Below, one piece after another: positions 51,856-63,200 of a stretch of DNA of 64,000 bases. Numbering within the stretch: the stretch's first letter is position 1; the number at the start of each line of letters is the position of its first letter. Source of the DNA: Zerene cesonia (lineage: Eukaryota > Arthropoda > Insecta > Lepidoptera > Pieridae); NCBI RefSeq assembly GCF_012273895.1, contig NW_024045132.1:1178001-1242000 (forward strand), written 5' to 3'. The notes beneath the pieces were generated by a model. That model searched no databases and was not told the DNA's origin. It was given only the letters and a program-made list of their open reading frames with translations. The position numbers and the translations under genes were made by a program.

Positions 51856-51895
51856 ATCGCGGGTTAACCCAGGCGGAGCCAGGATTAGCGACTAG
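51856..51895 (+). mobile_element. Helitron-like 3' end fragment
   Basis: A GC-rich run (CGCGGGTTAACCCAGGCGG) precedes GCGACTAG and T, in the position expected of a Helitron terminal hairpin. No 5' part is seen. Confidence 0.4.
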
Positions 51896-54207
51896 TAGTA
51901 TAACATAGTCACAGATATTGTTATAACAGTTTACTATATAGTTAAGAATTAATAAACGAATGATTCAATCGTTATGTATTCAACCACAGTAAGGTAAAAG
52001 TATTTGGTTGTAAGTGAGCTGTGACTGACTAGCACAATAATTGTAAAATAGAAAGTTTTTTGCAGTTATGCCGGCTCACCGGATCCCGACACCGTTCAGT
52101 AAACAATTTTATATTTACGTCTTATAATTTTAGTATTTAAATAAATACATAAAAAATGTTTCATTTTTAAAAAGGGAAAGTAGACGTAAAATAAAAATAA
52201 TAATTTATCCCAAAAAATAGAAAATCCTTTGATTGTATCGTAGGTATTTGCGTTTTCGTATTGTGTTGTATTTTATTTTTTATTATTATTATTTATTATC
52301 TTTTATAAATCGTTTTCTTCTATTTTTCATATCATGAGGAAATATCACCAAATGTCAATTTGACAGAATTGTATGGTAATATCAATATTTACTACACAAA
52401 CTAAATATAAATTGTTAAACTTCGGTACTTACAGTTTTTGTCGATCACATGAGACAAAGAATTTAACAATTTTCGCTGTATTAATATCCTAACATTTTAA
52501 ATTATTCGTGTAGATTGTAGAGGACACGGAAAAAATGTGATTATCTTTAATTTGACGCAGCTTATCTTCCGATTGCACTTGTTGTAAACATGTATTTTGA
52601 TTTAATTTAAGTAATGCATGATATATAAATTCTTACTGGTTAAGGACTTTAGTAAGACTTAATAAAATATATCCGATTTATATTTTTCCTCATATGCCCG
52701 ATCGCAAAAAATATCAAAACAAATTTGCACAAACGAAACTGATAATTTAACCGCAATGAATAGTTTTTTCAAATTTTTAAATGTCGTCGCACTTTATTTT
52801 GTCTTTAATGTTAGCAAAATATAATGCTTGAGAGATTCAAAAGAAAATTTTTAATAATAGGAATACTTATAAATTGTCATATAACGGCAAAGCTAATGCA
52901 CTAAAATGATTGCATTTGACGTCGATGGACAACAGCTGTAAATTTGTCACAACATTTATTCTTAGCTGTGACGAAAAGCAGCACAATACATTTCTACACA
53001 ATATAAAAAGTTATTACAATGTTGTAATATATTTTACAACAAGTCCACTATGTTACTTAATAATACTTGTTTTAAAAATATTTTTTAGAGCGATTTATAT
53101 AAACTGGTGTTTAACAAGCATAAAACGCTGTTATTCTAAATTCTTCTTATTATAACTATTAAAACTTTACAATATAAAATGATACAGTAAAATAAATATT
53201 CTCTATTGTATTCAATTATAATTTTTTATAATAATGCTGACAAATGGCTCAAATTGTGAATCTACTTTAGAAGCAAGCTGTTTCTTTTAAATACAGGTTG
53301 CCCTGCAATCTAGCTAGGGAAACATCGGCTTTATATATGTAAACTTTAAAAATATATGTAAGACAAACCGTTTATATAAACTAAATTGTAATTGCTATAA
53401 ATTGTAAATTTTAAAAATGTCAAAAAATGTATGAATGTATGAAAATGTAAATAAATAAAACTGCAGTTGCATCGTAAATTTACACACTTTAAAAATAATT
53501 TATAATAATAAATAATAATCATTGATTGTTTACGGCTAACAAAATTTAAAATTTATTCCGTACCCTACATAGTTATTTAATTATATAAACTGAATTTTGA
53601 ATATTTTATTTGTACATTATAACAAATTTTAATATTATAATCAAGGTGTACTAAGGTCATTATAGCCTCATAATATACTTACGAAAAATTTGGTATAATC
53701 TCAAATAGTGCGTCGAAGAATCGGCTTATAGCTTGCCTAGGTCATTAGATCGGTAGTATAGCGAGCGAGGCGATGCGAATCAAGTACATAGTGGATTTCT
53801 AATAATAAACAACGGCATAATTTATTTATAACGAAATTAAAGCACAAGTTTGCGAGCTAAAAGCATAAGAATTAGGATTGAATAGTATTTTATACGCTAT
53901 CTCGTGGGTTATAAGGTGTATATTTGTTGCGTTTTTTTTATTTAAATTTTTCTGCATACTTCTATACGAGTTAGCCCTACAAGATGGGCTTATTTATGAC
54001 GCTAAAGACCCTGGTTTATGTGGTAGTTGATGTTCCTTGGATTTTGATTATATTTATTGCAATGTCAGTTAATGTACTTGAACTTAATTGAGTGATGTAT
54101 AAGTTGTTTTTATTTCATTGAGTCTTTCTAGAACATCTGCCATGTCAAATATTTATTATTCATTGCATTGATTTAAAGTTAGAATGTTATGGAGATAAAT
54201 TTAAAAA

Positions 54208-54297
54208 TCGATTTATTTCTTTCACGCTCGGCCGATCTCGAACCTTCTACTTTTTAGGAAGACCGAGATCCTAACGACTGAGCCAACTCTGCTTAAT
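54208..54297 (-). mobile_element. tRNA-derived SINE head
   Basis: On the minus strand: GTTGGCTCAGTCGTTAGGAT (A box), a CGGTCTTCCT middle and AGGTTCGAGATCGG (B box), then GAGCGTGAAAGAAATAAATC as in the SINE at 27574. The body and tail are missing. Confidence 0.65.
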
Positions 54298-55809
54298 TTT
54301 TATGTTATTTATTGAAATAAAATTTTGAAACCTTTACGTTTGTATAATGGTTTCAAGCAAAGTAAAGAAATTAAGTGCTTTTGCCGGGGTTTCTCAACAA
54401 AGAAGATATGATCGTTAGATTATGTTTACGACGCAAGAGAGGATTGGAGCTAATATGTATTTCCAGTTCAGCATGCCTTGGCACCGTTTGTATATAAGCG
54501 GACATATTGCTTATAATCAAGCATACTACTAGCGCTGGTACTAGTACTAAATATAGAATTAATGTTAGGAAAAAAAATCGTACGTATATATACTACATTA
54601 AGAAATATTACGGTAGCTAAGTACCTAAATTTTTTATATATGTACATTACTTACAAAAATATTGTTATCCCCATATGTAGGACTAACCTAAACTAGCTCA
54701 ATCTAAGCCAGTTTCAACTTATTTAAAGAAAAGCATTCTAAAATACATATAATGACTGTACATTTTTGAATTCAGAACAAATTAAACAGTTATCTATTAC
54801 CTGCAATCTCATGCCAGTTTCAAAATTGGTACAATAATCACAATTGCGTGATGACTGACAACTAAAAGACGAATTTCATAATATATAAGTGTAGTGTACA
54901 CGAATAGAGTGTGTTAGTTGTGGAATAAAAGCCTTGTAGCATTAACAATTTACAATTACTATTCGTCAATCGATTGAAATAAAAAAAAAAATGATCGCCT
55001 AAGTTTTTGTTTATGAAGGTTTTGCGTTATAAACATTGCTTCTAGGCATTCTACGTCGTTCAAGTTCGTCTAAACCAGGAATTAAAACTTCACTGCGGAT
55101 GAGCAACAAGATCTTGTTATTCTGTTAACTGTCAGTATTTACAACATTACGGTGACAGGTATATAAAATATCTGCAATCTTAAATTTAAACGATTAACTC
55201 ATATCATCCAAACAAAATTTATATTCCCACAAATTCTACAGCGTAGAAAAACTGTGTATTATGTCTCCGATGGATAAATCTAACAATAATAGAAAAAAAC
55301 AATCGATAGCAATGTGCAAACAATTAAAGCATTCTCAATAAACACGTATGAAACGCCCTTGTACCGTTTCATCATTTAGCCCGAAGAGTAAATATCGATA
55401 ATGAATAGCTAATTCAAAAGTACATATAATAAAAGCAAATGTTAGTAAAGCAGTGGTGCAATACGGGACGGTGAGGCTCGTTCGAATGCCTAGTTTGTGC
55501 AATATCCCCGCCGTGAGCCTGCAAGGTTGTAGGTTTGGTCATGTAGCCCTAAGTACTTATCGTTTATACCACCTAGTTGTACGAAAATTCCGACAATAAT
55601 GCCTTAATATGGGTGTATAATTAAGTTTTTATTTTTATTTTAAGAACCCGATTGTTCATTTGAATAAATTATATATCATTACAACGTCGTGCGAAACTGC
55701 AGTTAATTCAAATAAAACAGTTTAATATTTCGAATTCTCATTTTGAATCCACAATAAACAACTTCGGTTTTAAATATAGCAAGCGTCTATCAAATTTTTA
55801 TTATACTAT

Positions 55810-56944
55810 ATAAAGCTACACACCCACTGACTGACTGACATCGCTTTTCTCGGAAACCGGGCGAAAAGTGGANNNNNNNNNNNNNNNNNNNNNNNNNNNN
55901 NNNNNNNNNNNNNNNNNNNNNNNNNNNNNNNNNNNNNNNNNNNNNNNNNNNNNNNNNNNNNNNNNNNNNNNNNNNNNNNNNNNNNNNNNNNNNNNNNNNN
56001 NNNNNNNNNNNNNNNNNNNNNNNNNNNNNNNNNNNNNNNNNNNNNNNNNNNNNNNNNNNNNNNNNNNNNNNNNNNNNNNNNNNNNNNNNNNNNNNNNNNN
56101 NNNNNNNNNNNNNNNNNNNNNNNNNNNNNNNNNNNNNNNNNNNNNNNNNNNNNNNNNNNNNNNNNNNNNNNNNNNNNNNNNNNNNNNNNNNNNNNNNNNN
56201 NNNNNNNNNNNNNNNNNNNNNNNNNNNNNNNNNNNNNNNNNNNNNNNNNNNNNNNNNNNNNNNNNNNNNNNNNNNNNNNNNNNNNNNNNNNNNNNNNNNN
56301 NNNNNNNNNNNNNNNNNNNNNNNNNNNNNNNNNNNNNNNNNNNNNNNNNNNNNNNNNNNNNNNNNNNNNNNNNNNNNNNNNNNNNNNNNNNNNNNNNNNN
56401 NNNNNNNNNNNNNNNNNNNNNNNNNNNNNNNNNNNNNNNNNNNNNNNNNNNNNNNNNNNNNNNNNNNNNNNNNNNNNNNNNNNNNNNNNNNNNNNNNNNN
56501 NNNNNNNNNNNNNNNNNNNNNNNNNNNNNNNNNNNNNNNNNNNNNNNNNNNNNNNNNNNNNNNNNNNNNNNNNNNNNNNNNNNNNNNNNNNNNNNNNNNN
56601 NNNNNNNNNNNNNNNNNNNNNNNNNNNNNNNNNNNNNNNNNNNNNNNNNNNNNNNNNNNNNNNNNNNNNNNNNNNNNNNNNNNNNNNNNNNNNNNNNNNN
56701 NNNNNNNNNNNNNNNNNNNNNNNNNNNNNNNNNNNNNNNNNNNNNNNNNNNNNNNNNNNNNNNNNNNNNNNNNNNNNNNNNNNNNNNNNNNNNNNNNNNN
56801 NNNNNNNNNNNNNNNNNNNNNNNNNNNNNNNNNNNNNNNNNNNNNNNNNNNNNNNNNNNNNNNNNNNNNNNNAGTCTTGATAATACTGGTCCACGCAAAA
56901 ATCCACGCGGGCTGCTTGCAGCCCGCGCACCGCGCACCAGCTAG
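55810..56944 (+). mobile_element. Helitron-like element interrupted by the assembly gap
   Basis: Right of the gap the sequence has a clean Helitron 3' terminus: a hairpin at 56906-56927 (10-bp arms, 2-nt loop) and CTAG at 56941-56944 followed by T. Left of the gap, CTATATAAAGCTACACACCC followed by GACTGACTGACAT resembles 5' regions of insect Helitrons. I infer, without proof, that both edges belong to one element. Confidence 0.5.
55873..56872. other. Assembly gap, 1000 N
   Basis: Exactly 1000 N, lying inside a putative Helitron-like element. Confidence 0.98.
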
Positions 56945-57063
56945 TTAATAATATAAAGCTGATGATTTTGAGCGCATTAATATCAGGAACTACTGGTTCG
57001 ATTTGAAAAATTCTTTCAGCGTTAGATTGTCCATGTGGAACTTGATCCATATATTATGTTGTA

Positions 57064-57111
57064 GTTATTATGGCCTATGCATAGTGTTGGCTATGCATAG
57101 GCCATAATAAC
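57064..57111. repeat. Perfect 21-bp hairpin
   Basis: The arms 57064-57084 and 57091-57111 match exactly around the loop TGTTGG. Each arm holds the self-complementary CTATGCATAG. A decayed Helitron-type end (GATGAAACCACGGAGCATAG) lies just downstream. Confidence 0.8.
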
Positions 57112-58376
57112 ATGTACCTGGATGAAACCACGGAGCATAGCTTATGTTTCATATAGGTATCTGTTATATTTAGATTACTTAATATTATATTTATATTTCA
57201 AATACAAAAAAAGTCTTTTTCGAATCTGGACTTACATATATATAGACTATAGCCTATACATAAAATGAATTAGCAAGTATATTCTCGCTAAAATCTGTTT
57301 GATTCGAAACTGCTTTTCAACATCATGGTTAAAAACTATGTAGATATAAATGCAACCTATTTATTTATGCCAGACTGATTAATTCAAAGAGTAACCCAAA
57401 ATTAATTCCACAAACATTTAGGTTTTTATTTATTTTTTTAGCATATTCGTAGTAATAATTTTTACCCCAGTATAAAATAAAAATACATTGTACGAGCTAA
57501 CACTAGGGTCATTTAAGATCTAGATTCTAGATAACACATGTATAATACTGTATAATTTACATTGATTATGTCAGTAGTTATATCATTAAATCGAATATAA
57601 TAAGTACCAATGAAGCGCCTCTAATCGGAAACAAACGTGATGATAAATGTTTGAAGCTATTATCTGTTGAAGATAAAACATTAAGAATATTCGAAATAAT
57701 AAGTTTAATTTTATCATCACGTCAGTTGATTAATGAATATCTTCATTTAAGGGACACATATTTGTATGAATTAGTATTTAGATTTTTTTGTTTATTCTGA
57801 TTAAATGTCATACTAAAATATTGAAATCAAAGGTCAGAAATATCTGAAGCTAGCAAATAGGATTTAACAACAATGTTTCTAAATTGCAGTCATTTTTGTA
57901 ATAACATCTAATTTATTTTACCTTACACGTGTAAACAATCGAATATAATTAGATGGAGGCAAAAATATCAATATACGATTATAACATATATCTATGTAAA
58001 TACTTCCAAGATATTCAAAATCAATTCAAGAAAACAACTCATTAATCCGAATCGAAGTGCATTAAGATCTTAGTTCCCTAATATATACTTATTCACTATA
58101 TAAAAATAACGTAATATTAAAGAATCGTTATACGATTGAGAAATACTAATTTCATAATTAATTAATTTATTACACACACTAAATAATAGTAGCAATAATA
58201 TGATTATTATAGGTAATTAATAGACAGTGGTACAGCGTATATGATAACCCCAATTACTATCATATCTCATTGAATACTAAAGCATCACAGTTGCATACCA
58301 TGGTTCGTGTAATGATTTCCAAAATAATTATAGTAGAAGTAAATAATAATTAATTAACCATAATATTAATAGCACC
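57112..58376. other. Region upstream of the FAAH2-like gene
   Basis: AT-rich and without recognisable promoter elements or repeats beyond a decayed Helitron-type end near 57120. If the first certain exon is the start, an unseen 5' UTR exon may lie here or in the following intron. Confidence 0.4.
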
Positions 58377-58592
58377 ATGATTAAACGATGGTTCAACTTT
58401 GCGTTGGTTATTTTTAGTCGCGTTGTTTTAGTGATAATAAGTGCGAGTGTGTATAATGTGTTTATTTTAATTGAAATTCTCTTGAATAACACGGACGTGT
58501 GGTACCCGGAAACATTATTGAAAAGAATCGAGAAAATCCATAAGTTTATCAGTAATGTTTCAGTCATTGTTGTAAAAAATATATCAATACAG
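58377..58592 (+). CDS. Candidate upstream exon of the FAAH2-like gene (uncertain)
   Basis: An ATG with A at -3 opens 72 codons that run to a plausible donor (CAG|GTTTGT) ending in phase 0, which matches the phase-0 acceptor at 60104. The predicted peptide is hydrophobic over residues 7-38, then amphipathic. Against it: joining it would place the catalytic lysine near residue 200 instead of about 130. Its sequence matches nothing I know in amidase signature proteins, and an opposite-strand frame of similar length overlaps it. It could be an N-terminal extension, an alternative first exon, a 5' UTR exon, or chance. Confidence 0.3.
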
Positions 58593-58975
58593 GTTTGTTT
58601 CTATTTATTAAATACGAATTTTTTGTATTATTTTTAATTTTTTTGTTGTAGGCTTTGGTATATTAATATTGAATAGTTATAAAAGCATTCGTTTTCTTCA
58701 AAGACCGTTTGAAAAATTATATACTGATTGAAACAAAAATTAACTTTATCGTATTAGAGTTTAATATCTAATTTTGTGTAATTGAATGTAATTTCTTTGT
58801 TCATCGAATGAAATGTGTTTACAATGTAATTAATATATGTAATTATACGAATGAATGTCAATTCTTGTGCCAATCTGAATTATTTTATAGGTACTGACAA
58901 TCTTTTATAGTGTTTTATATGAGATAATATTAGAGACTTTAGTTTATATTTGTTTTTTAATAAAAAGTTAACTAG

Positions 58976-59182
58976 CTCTAAAATAATATCACTACATGGT
59001 ATAAAACAAAGTCGCTTTCCGCCGTCTCTGTGTCTGTATACTTAGATCTTTAAAATACGCAACAGATTTTTATTTGTTTTTTTAAATAGATAGATTGATT
59101 CAAGAGGAAGATTTATGTGTACAATTACATCAATTTAACTGCTCCGAATTTAACGCGTGCGAAGGCGCGGGCAAGGCTATTA
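58976..59182 (+). mobile_element. Decayed Helitron-like element
   Basis: The order AACAAAGTCGCTTTCCGCC, TAGATCTTTAAAATACGCAA, AATAGATAGATTGATTCAAG and a GC-rich GTGCGAAGGCGCGGGCAAGG end follows a repeat family common in Lepidoptera that normally closes in GCTAG; here the end is decayed. Confidence 0.6.
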
Positions 59183-59270
59183 TAACTGTAAATTTATTTG
59201 AGGAATAAACTATCTGCAATTCCAAGTTGAGCAGGATCCCGTCAGCTGTTTTAGTGTGATATACATATTC

Positions 59271-59593
59271 TTTTTTTTATGTCATAGCGGGCAGCTGAGC
59301 TGGTGGCTCGCCTGATGGTAAGCGATCACCACCGCCCATGAACATTCGCAAAGGTAGTACCTCTGTGAATGCGCTGCCCGCTTTTATGGGTAAAGGGAAA
59401 AGGAAAGGATTAACGACTGGAAAGAAGGAATGGACTAGGACGGGTGAGGAAAAGGAAAACGGGCCTCCGGCTCCCCCACTCACCGAACGAAACACAGTGG
59501 CATGCCACTATTTCACGCCGGTTTTCTGTGGGGGTGTGGTACTTCCCCGGTGCGAGCTGGCCCAATTCGTGCCGAAGCGTGCTCGACTCCCAC
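59271..59593 (-). mobile_element. Retroposon copy, full length, in the first intron of the FAAH2-like gene
   Basis: On the minus strand it runs from GTGGGAGTCGAGCACGCTTC to GCAGCTGCCCGCTATGACAT, then an A-rich tail. Its 5' and 3' ends agree with the 50287 copy, which defines the unit as about 320 bp. It lies antisense to the gene. Confidence 0.8.
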
Positions 59594-59916
59594 AATAAGT
59601 AAAAGTATCTACATTATTCAAAATTTTAGTTTAAACATTAGTTTTACTGAATATTTTTCTTTATTGCAGCTCTACGATTGCAATAAATTTAATCTAATTT
59701 AGTACAATATATCTAGTAATATAACAACTAATACAATGTGTGATTAATTAGTATTCTAAAGTATGTTTAGTACTCCCTAGAGCTTATAACTAAGGACGTG
59801 TATTAAGTTTATCATGTATTACTTTTGAATAAGTGTACATATTTCAAAATTATATGCAACAGAAACGTAATAAATATTTAAATAAATAATTTATAACTTT
59901 CTTGATCAATCACACT

Positions 59917-60066
59917 ATCACACTAACATCATAAATGTGAAAGTTTGTTTGTTTGGATGTTTGACCGTCAATCACGCTGAAACTGCTGAACGGAACGGAT
60001 TTTGATGAAATTGGGCATACAGAGAGAGTATGACCTGACTTGGGTGATAGGACACTTTTTACTAGT
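59917..60066 (+). mobile_element. Helitron-like fragment beside the exon 2 acceptor
   Basis: CACTAACATCATAAATGTG, GTTTGGATGTTTGACCGTCA and GACTTGGGTGATAGGA align with the element at 22095. The 3' half is missing and the match ends about 40 bp before the exon. Confidence 0.65.
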
Positions 60067-60103
60067 AAAACCTACCACTAACTGGCGTGTTTCTTTTTTA
60101 CAG

Positions 60104-60286
60104 AATTTCATGATGAATGCGTTCATGCAGTGGTTTCTTCGATTTCTTGTTTCTCTATTGGCGATAATAGTGTATCCTCTAACGCTATTGATTAATATAA
60201 AACGAAACAAAAAATGCCCGCCGCCCTCAAATCCTATACTATTTAAATCAGCCACTACTCTGTCTATGATGATAAGAAATAAACAG
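60104..60286 (+). CDS. FAAH2-like exon encoding the N-terminal membrane segment
   Basis: The acceptor is a pyrimidine run ending TTTTTTACAG at 60103 and the donor is CAG|GTGTGT at 60287; both ends are phase 0. The exon carries two adjacent ATG codons (60110, 60113), a stretch of about 23 mostly aliphatic residues, a basic KRNKK patch, then PPPSNPILFKSATTL. That last part matches the opening of the amidase domain in insect FAAH2 proteins (PP..NP.L..SAT.L). If translation starts here, the first six bases of the exon are 5' UTR. Confidence 0.85.
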
Positions 60287-63200
60287 GTGTGTATAAATTT
60301 TTTCATATAAATCAATGCTATTTATTATTTATGGTACCCGGAAACTAAGCGTCATCGTCTTAGCAAGGCTGTATAAAAACTAAATTTTGAAGTTACCTCT
60401 ATTTTGGTTATCTCTGTAATGTTAATAAGTTTGAAATAAATAATAAAATCATAAATGAATCATACTTTACGTAAATTAACAGTTCTTAAACATTGCACTA
60501 TACCGAAAATATACATACTGTTTTTACATTACTGTTTCGATTAGATACTCGATAATTTTGACTCTCTTCCTCTAATAGTTCTTCGACAAAAATAGTATTC
60601 GCAATTTTCCAGTTAAAATATAAAGCAGTGGTACTGATGACATAACATTTATAAGCTCTTTGAGGTCATTATAGTTGTTCGATGGATTTATAATATAATC
60701 AAAACATATGATTTATAAATCTTAAGAAACGTGAATAACATCTATCCTTTGTGATAACAAGATTAATGCTTGTGACCATGAATATATTATTATCGTAAAC
60801 GGATATATTAAATAACAAAAATAAATCAAAATTACTAATGTTAAGGTTTAAATGCAGATAGATAACAAATTTCATATCACAAATCACATCCTAGAGCTAT
60901 TATTTATTTATTATAATATTTTTTTATTTGGTTTATGTTTGAAACTATGAAAGAGGTTTGGAAACTTTAACTAGATGTTTAGTTTTAAATTTTATTAAAA
61001 TTTAGCAATCACATGACATGACCCACATAAAATTCATCTGTTTCGAGAGCCTCCTCTCATTAGCAAATGGTTCACAGTATGCTTCAAATTTTCAGATCAC
61101 ATCAGAAGCAGTTGTATCAGCTTATATAGACAGATGTAAGGAGGTGAACCCATACATAAATGCGATCGTGGAACCCAGATATGATGTAGCGTTGAAAGAA
61201 GCGAGAGCCATAGACAAAATGATCAGCTCCAATGATCGATCACCAGAACAGTTGGCAAAGGAATTTCCTCTACTGGGCGTGCCTATGACTGTCAAAGAAA
61301 GTATTGCTGTTGGTGGTAAGTAATTCATATAATCAACATCTATATCATTATTCCATTATTAAAAATAAATTGTTACGGAATATTGGTATTTTATAACTTG
61401 GAGAACGTTAAGAGTACAACAATTTTTAAATGATTTCGATTGTATTGTTAGAACAATACCTAGAGGTTATTAGAATACCTAGAGGTATGTTGTATTATTA
61501 TGTTATTTATTTATGAGAACGACTTCGTGATTTTTATTGAATTTTAATTTCATGTTCTCTTATTAAGGCTTAAATACGTAGTTTGCCCGCAGTTTTGTAC
61601 AAAATCATAATCTCCTTATGTACAGAAGCTATTCGTTACTCTTAGGTTAGCATTCAATGAACCCTTTCATTACCATTTTGTTCCGCGACAGTCTACTGTT
61701 AATTGTATAATTGTAGATTATAAATGATCAAGTGTGTTTAGTGTAACTTATACACTATCCACATTTACAATATTCATCCGCAAATTACATTAAAAACAAT
61801 CAGCATGCGAAACATCCGCTTAACTATTACGAATATTGCAGCGACGGATTTCTTCGCAATTACATTGTGTTTTTACATAAACAGCTTATCGTGTGTACCG
61901 TGCACTACAATACATCGAAAATACGTTGTAATACGATTATGTACATGTGGGGTAACATAACTTTTGCAGTCTTCTACGGGCGTACGTACAACAGTAGAAC
62001 ACGCGATAAATTATTAAAGCATGACGTTGGTGGAAGGGGTTGTGCTATACTATAATGCGCTATACTATGTGGAGACATTTTTGTACAATATAAGTTTAAT
62101 TTTAAAAAAAAACCAAACCTTATGATGGGAAGTCTGTTGCTTCCAAACAACTACTCTTATTTTTTAGTGTTATAACAATTTCATGTCATTTTTAATTTTT
62201 CTTCCTTGCATATCTACTTGGCCTATATATAATTAAAAATAAACTGAATATTATTTGTACAATTTCGATTTTCTACATTATTTTAAGTCATCATTTGCAA
62301 AAACTAACTCTGTTTATTACAGGATGCAGTTCCGTTCACAGTTAAAATTTCAATACGCACAACGTATAACGCACAATAAATAAATAAATAAATAAATAAA
62401 TATGCTTTCCGCTCAGGGCTTCGCCCGAGACGGCAAAGTAAATTCCTATGAGATAGAGATCGCAATAAAATCCCAGATGACTCAGTAGCCTTCTTACTAT
62501 CTCCAGACACAAAAATGAGATCATAAAAATGCTGCGTTGCGACATGAAAGAAAGACAAAGAAACGATTAGTAAGATACAATAACTCATTCACTATCTACT
62601 TCAGGTATGAGCAACGACTGTGGTACAGTGTACCCCTACCGGAAACCAGCGACCAAGGACGCTGACATCGTCCGTCTAGCCAGAGAAGCTGGGGCAATAC
62701 CAATCGCAGTCACCAACACGCCACAACTGTGTATGAACTGGGAGACTTACAACAACGTGTCTGGTCTCACCATGAACCCTTATGACCAGAAACGCACTAC
62801 AGGAGGCTCTTCAGGGGGAGAGGTCAGTGCGAATATTAGCTAGTTTATTGGAATCAAGTCACTCGCTCATATACATGAGTTATTTAATGAAATTATTGTG
62901 TTCTTTATAATCGAAAATGTTTCTAATCGTTCGATTTTCTTTTTGAGCAAATCTTTATGTACAATTTTTTTTGTTTGTACGTGCGTATAGACCGATAATG
63001 TTAGCTTAAAAGCTACATTCAATTGCAAATAAATAATTTTTAGTGGGGTATGAATTATACGCAATTATCTAGTCTTTAAAAATGAAAGGAGAGGTAAGAG
63101 GTTAAGAAGGATTTTTACTACACGCGAACAAAGCACGGGCGGGTCAAAACCATTAACCAACAATTAAAATAACACTAACGAACATGAAAAAAGTTTGACA

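Larger units (their letters stand above)
48681..55809. other. Gene-less stretch
   Basis: Only the retroposon at 50287, Helitron fragments at 51.1 and 51.9 kb and the SINE head at 54.2 kb are recognisable. A GC-richer segment lies at 51420-51465. No gene is supported. Confidence 0.5.
58593..60103 (+). other. First intron or 5' region of the FAAH2-like gene
   Basis: About 1.5 kb lies between the candidate upstream exon and the first certain exon. It holds a Helitron-like remnant (58976-59182), a minus-strand 320-bp retroposon (59271-59593) and a second Helitron-like remnant that ends about 40 bp before the acceptor. No further coding frame is credible here; frames at 59277-59598 are readings of the retroposon. 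Confidence 0.6.
61316..62604 (+). other. FAAH2-like intron containing a microsatellite and a Helitron remnant
   Basis: An intron of 1289 bp. Its 3' part contains a TAAA microsatellite (62375-62401) that runs directly into a decayed minus-strand Helitron-like copy (about 62403-62575). The copy ends about 30 bp before the next exon. Confidence 0.8.

Noticed and set aside
54208..54297. A minus-strand tRNA gene
   Set aside because: Box A and box B are SINE-like; the ends do not pair as an acceptor stem and flanking bases match the SINE.
55806..57050. Long open frames on both strands near 56 kb
   Set aside because: Same cause: they read through 1000 N. Only the Helitron terminus is real.
59968..60315. 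A 115-codon minus-strand frame opposite exon 2
   Set aside because: It is the shadow of the plus-strand exon, which has family motifs and splice sites; the frame also crosses a Helitron remnant.
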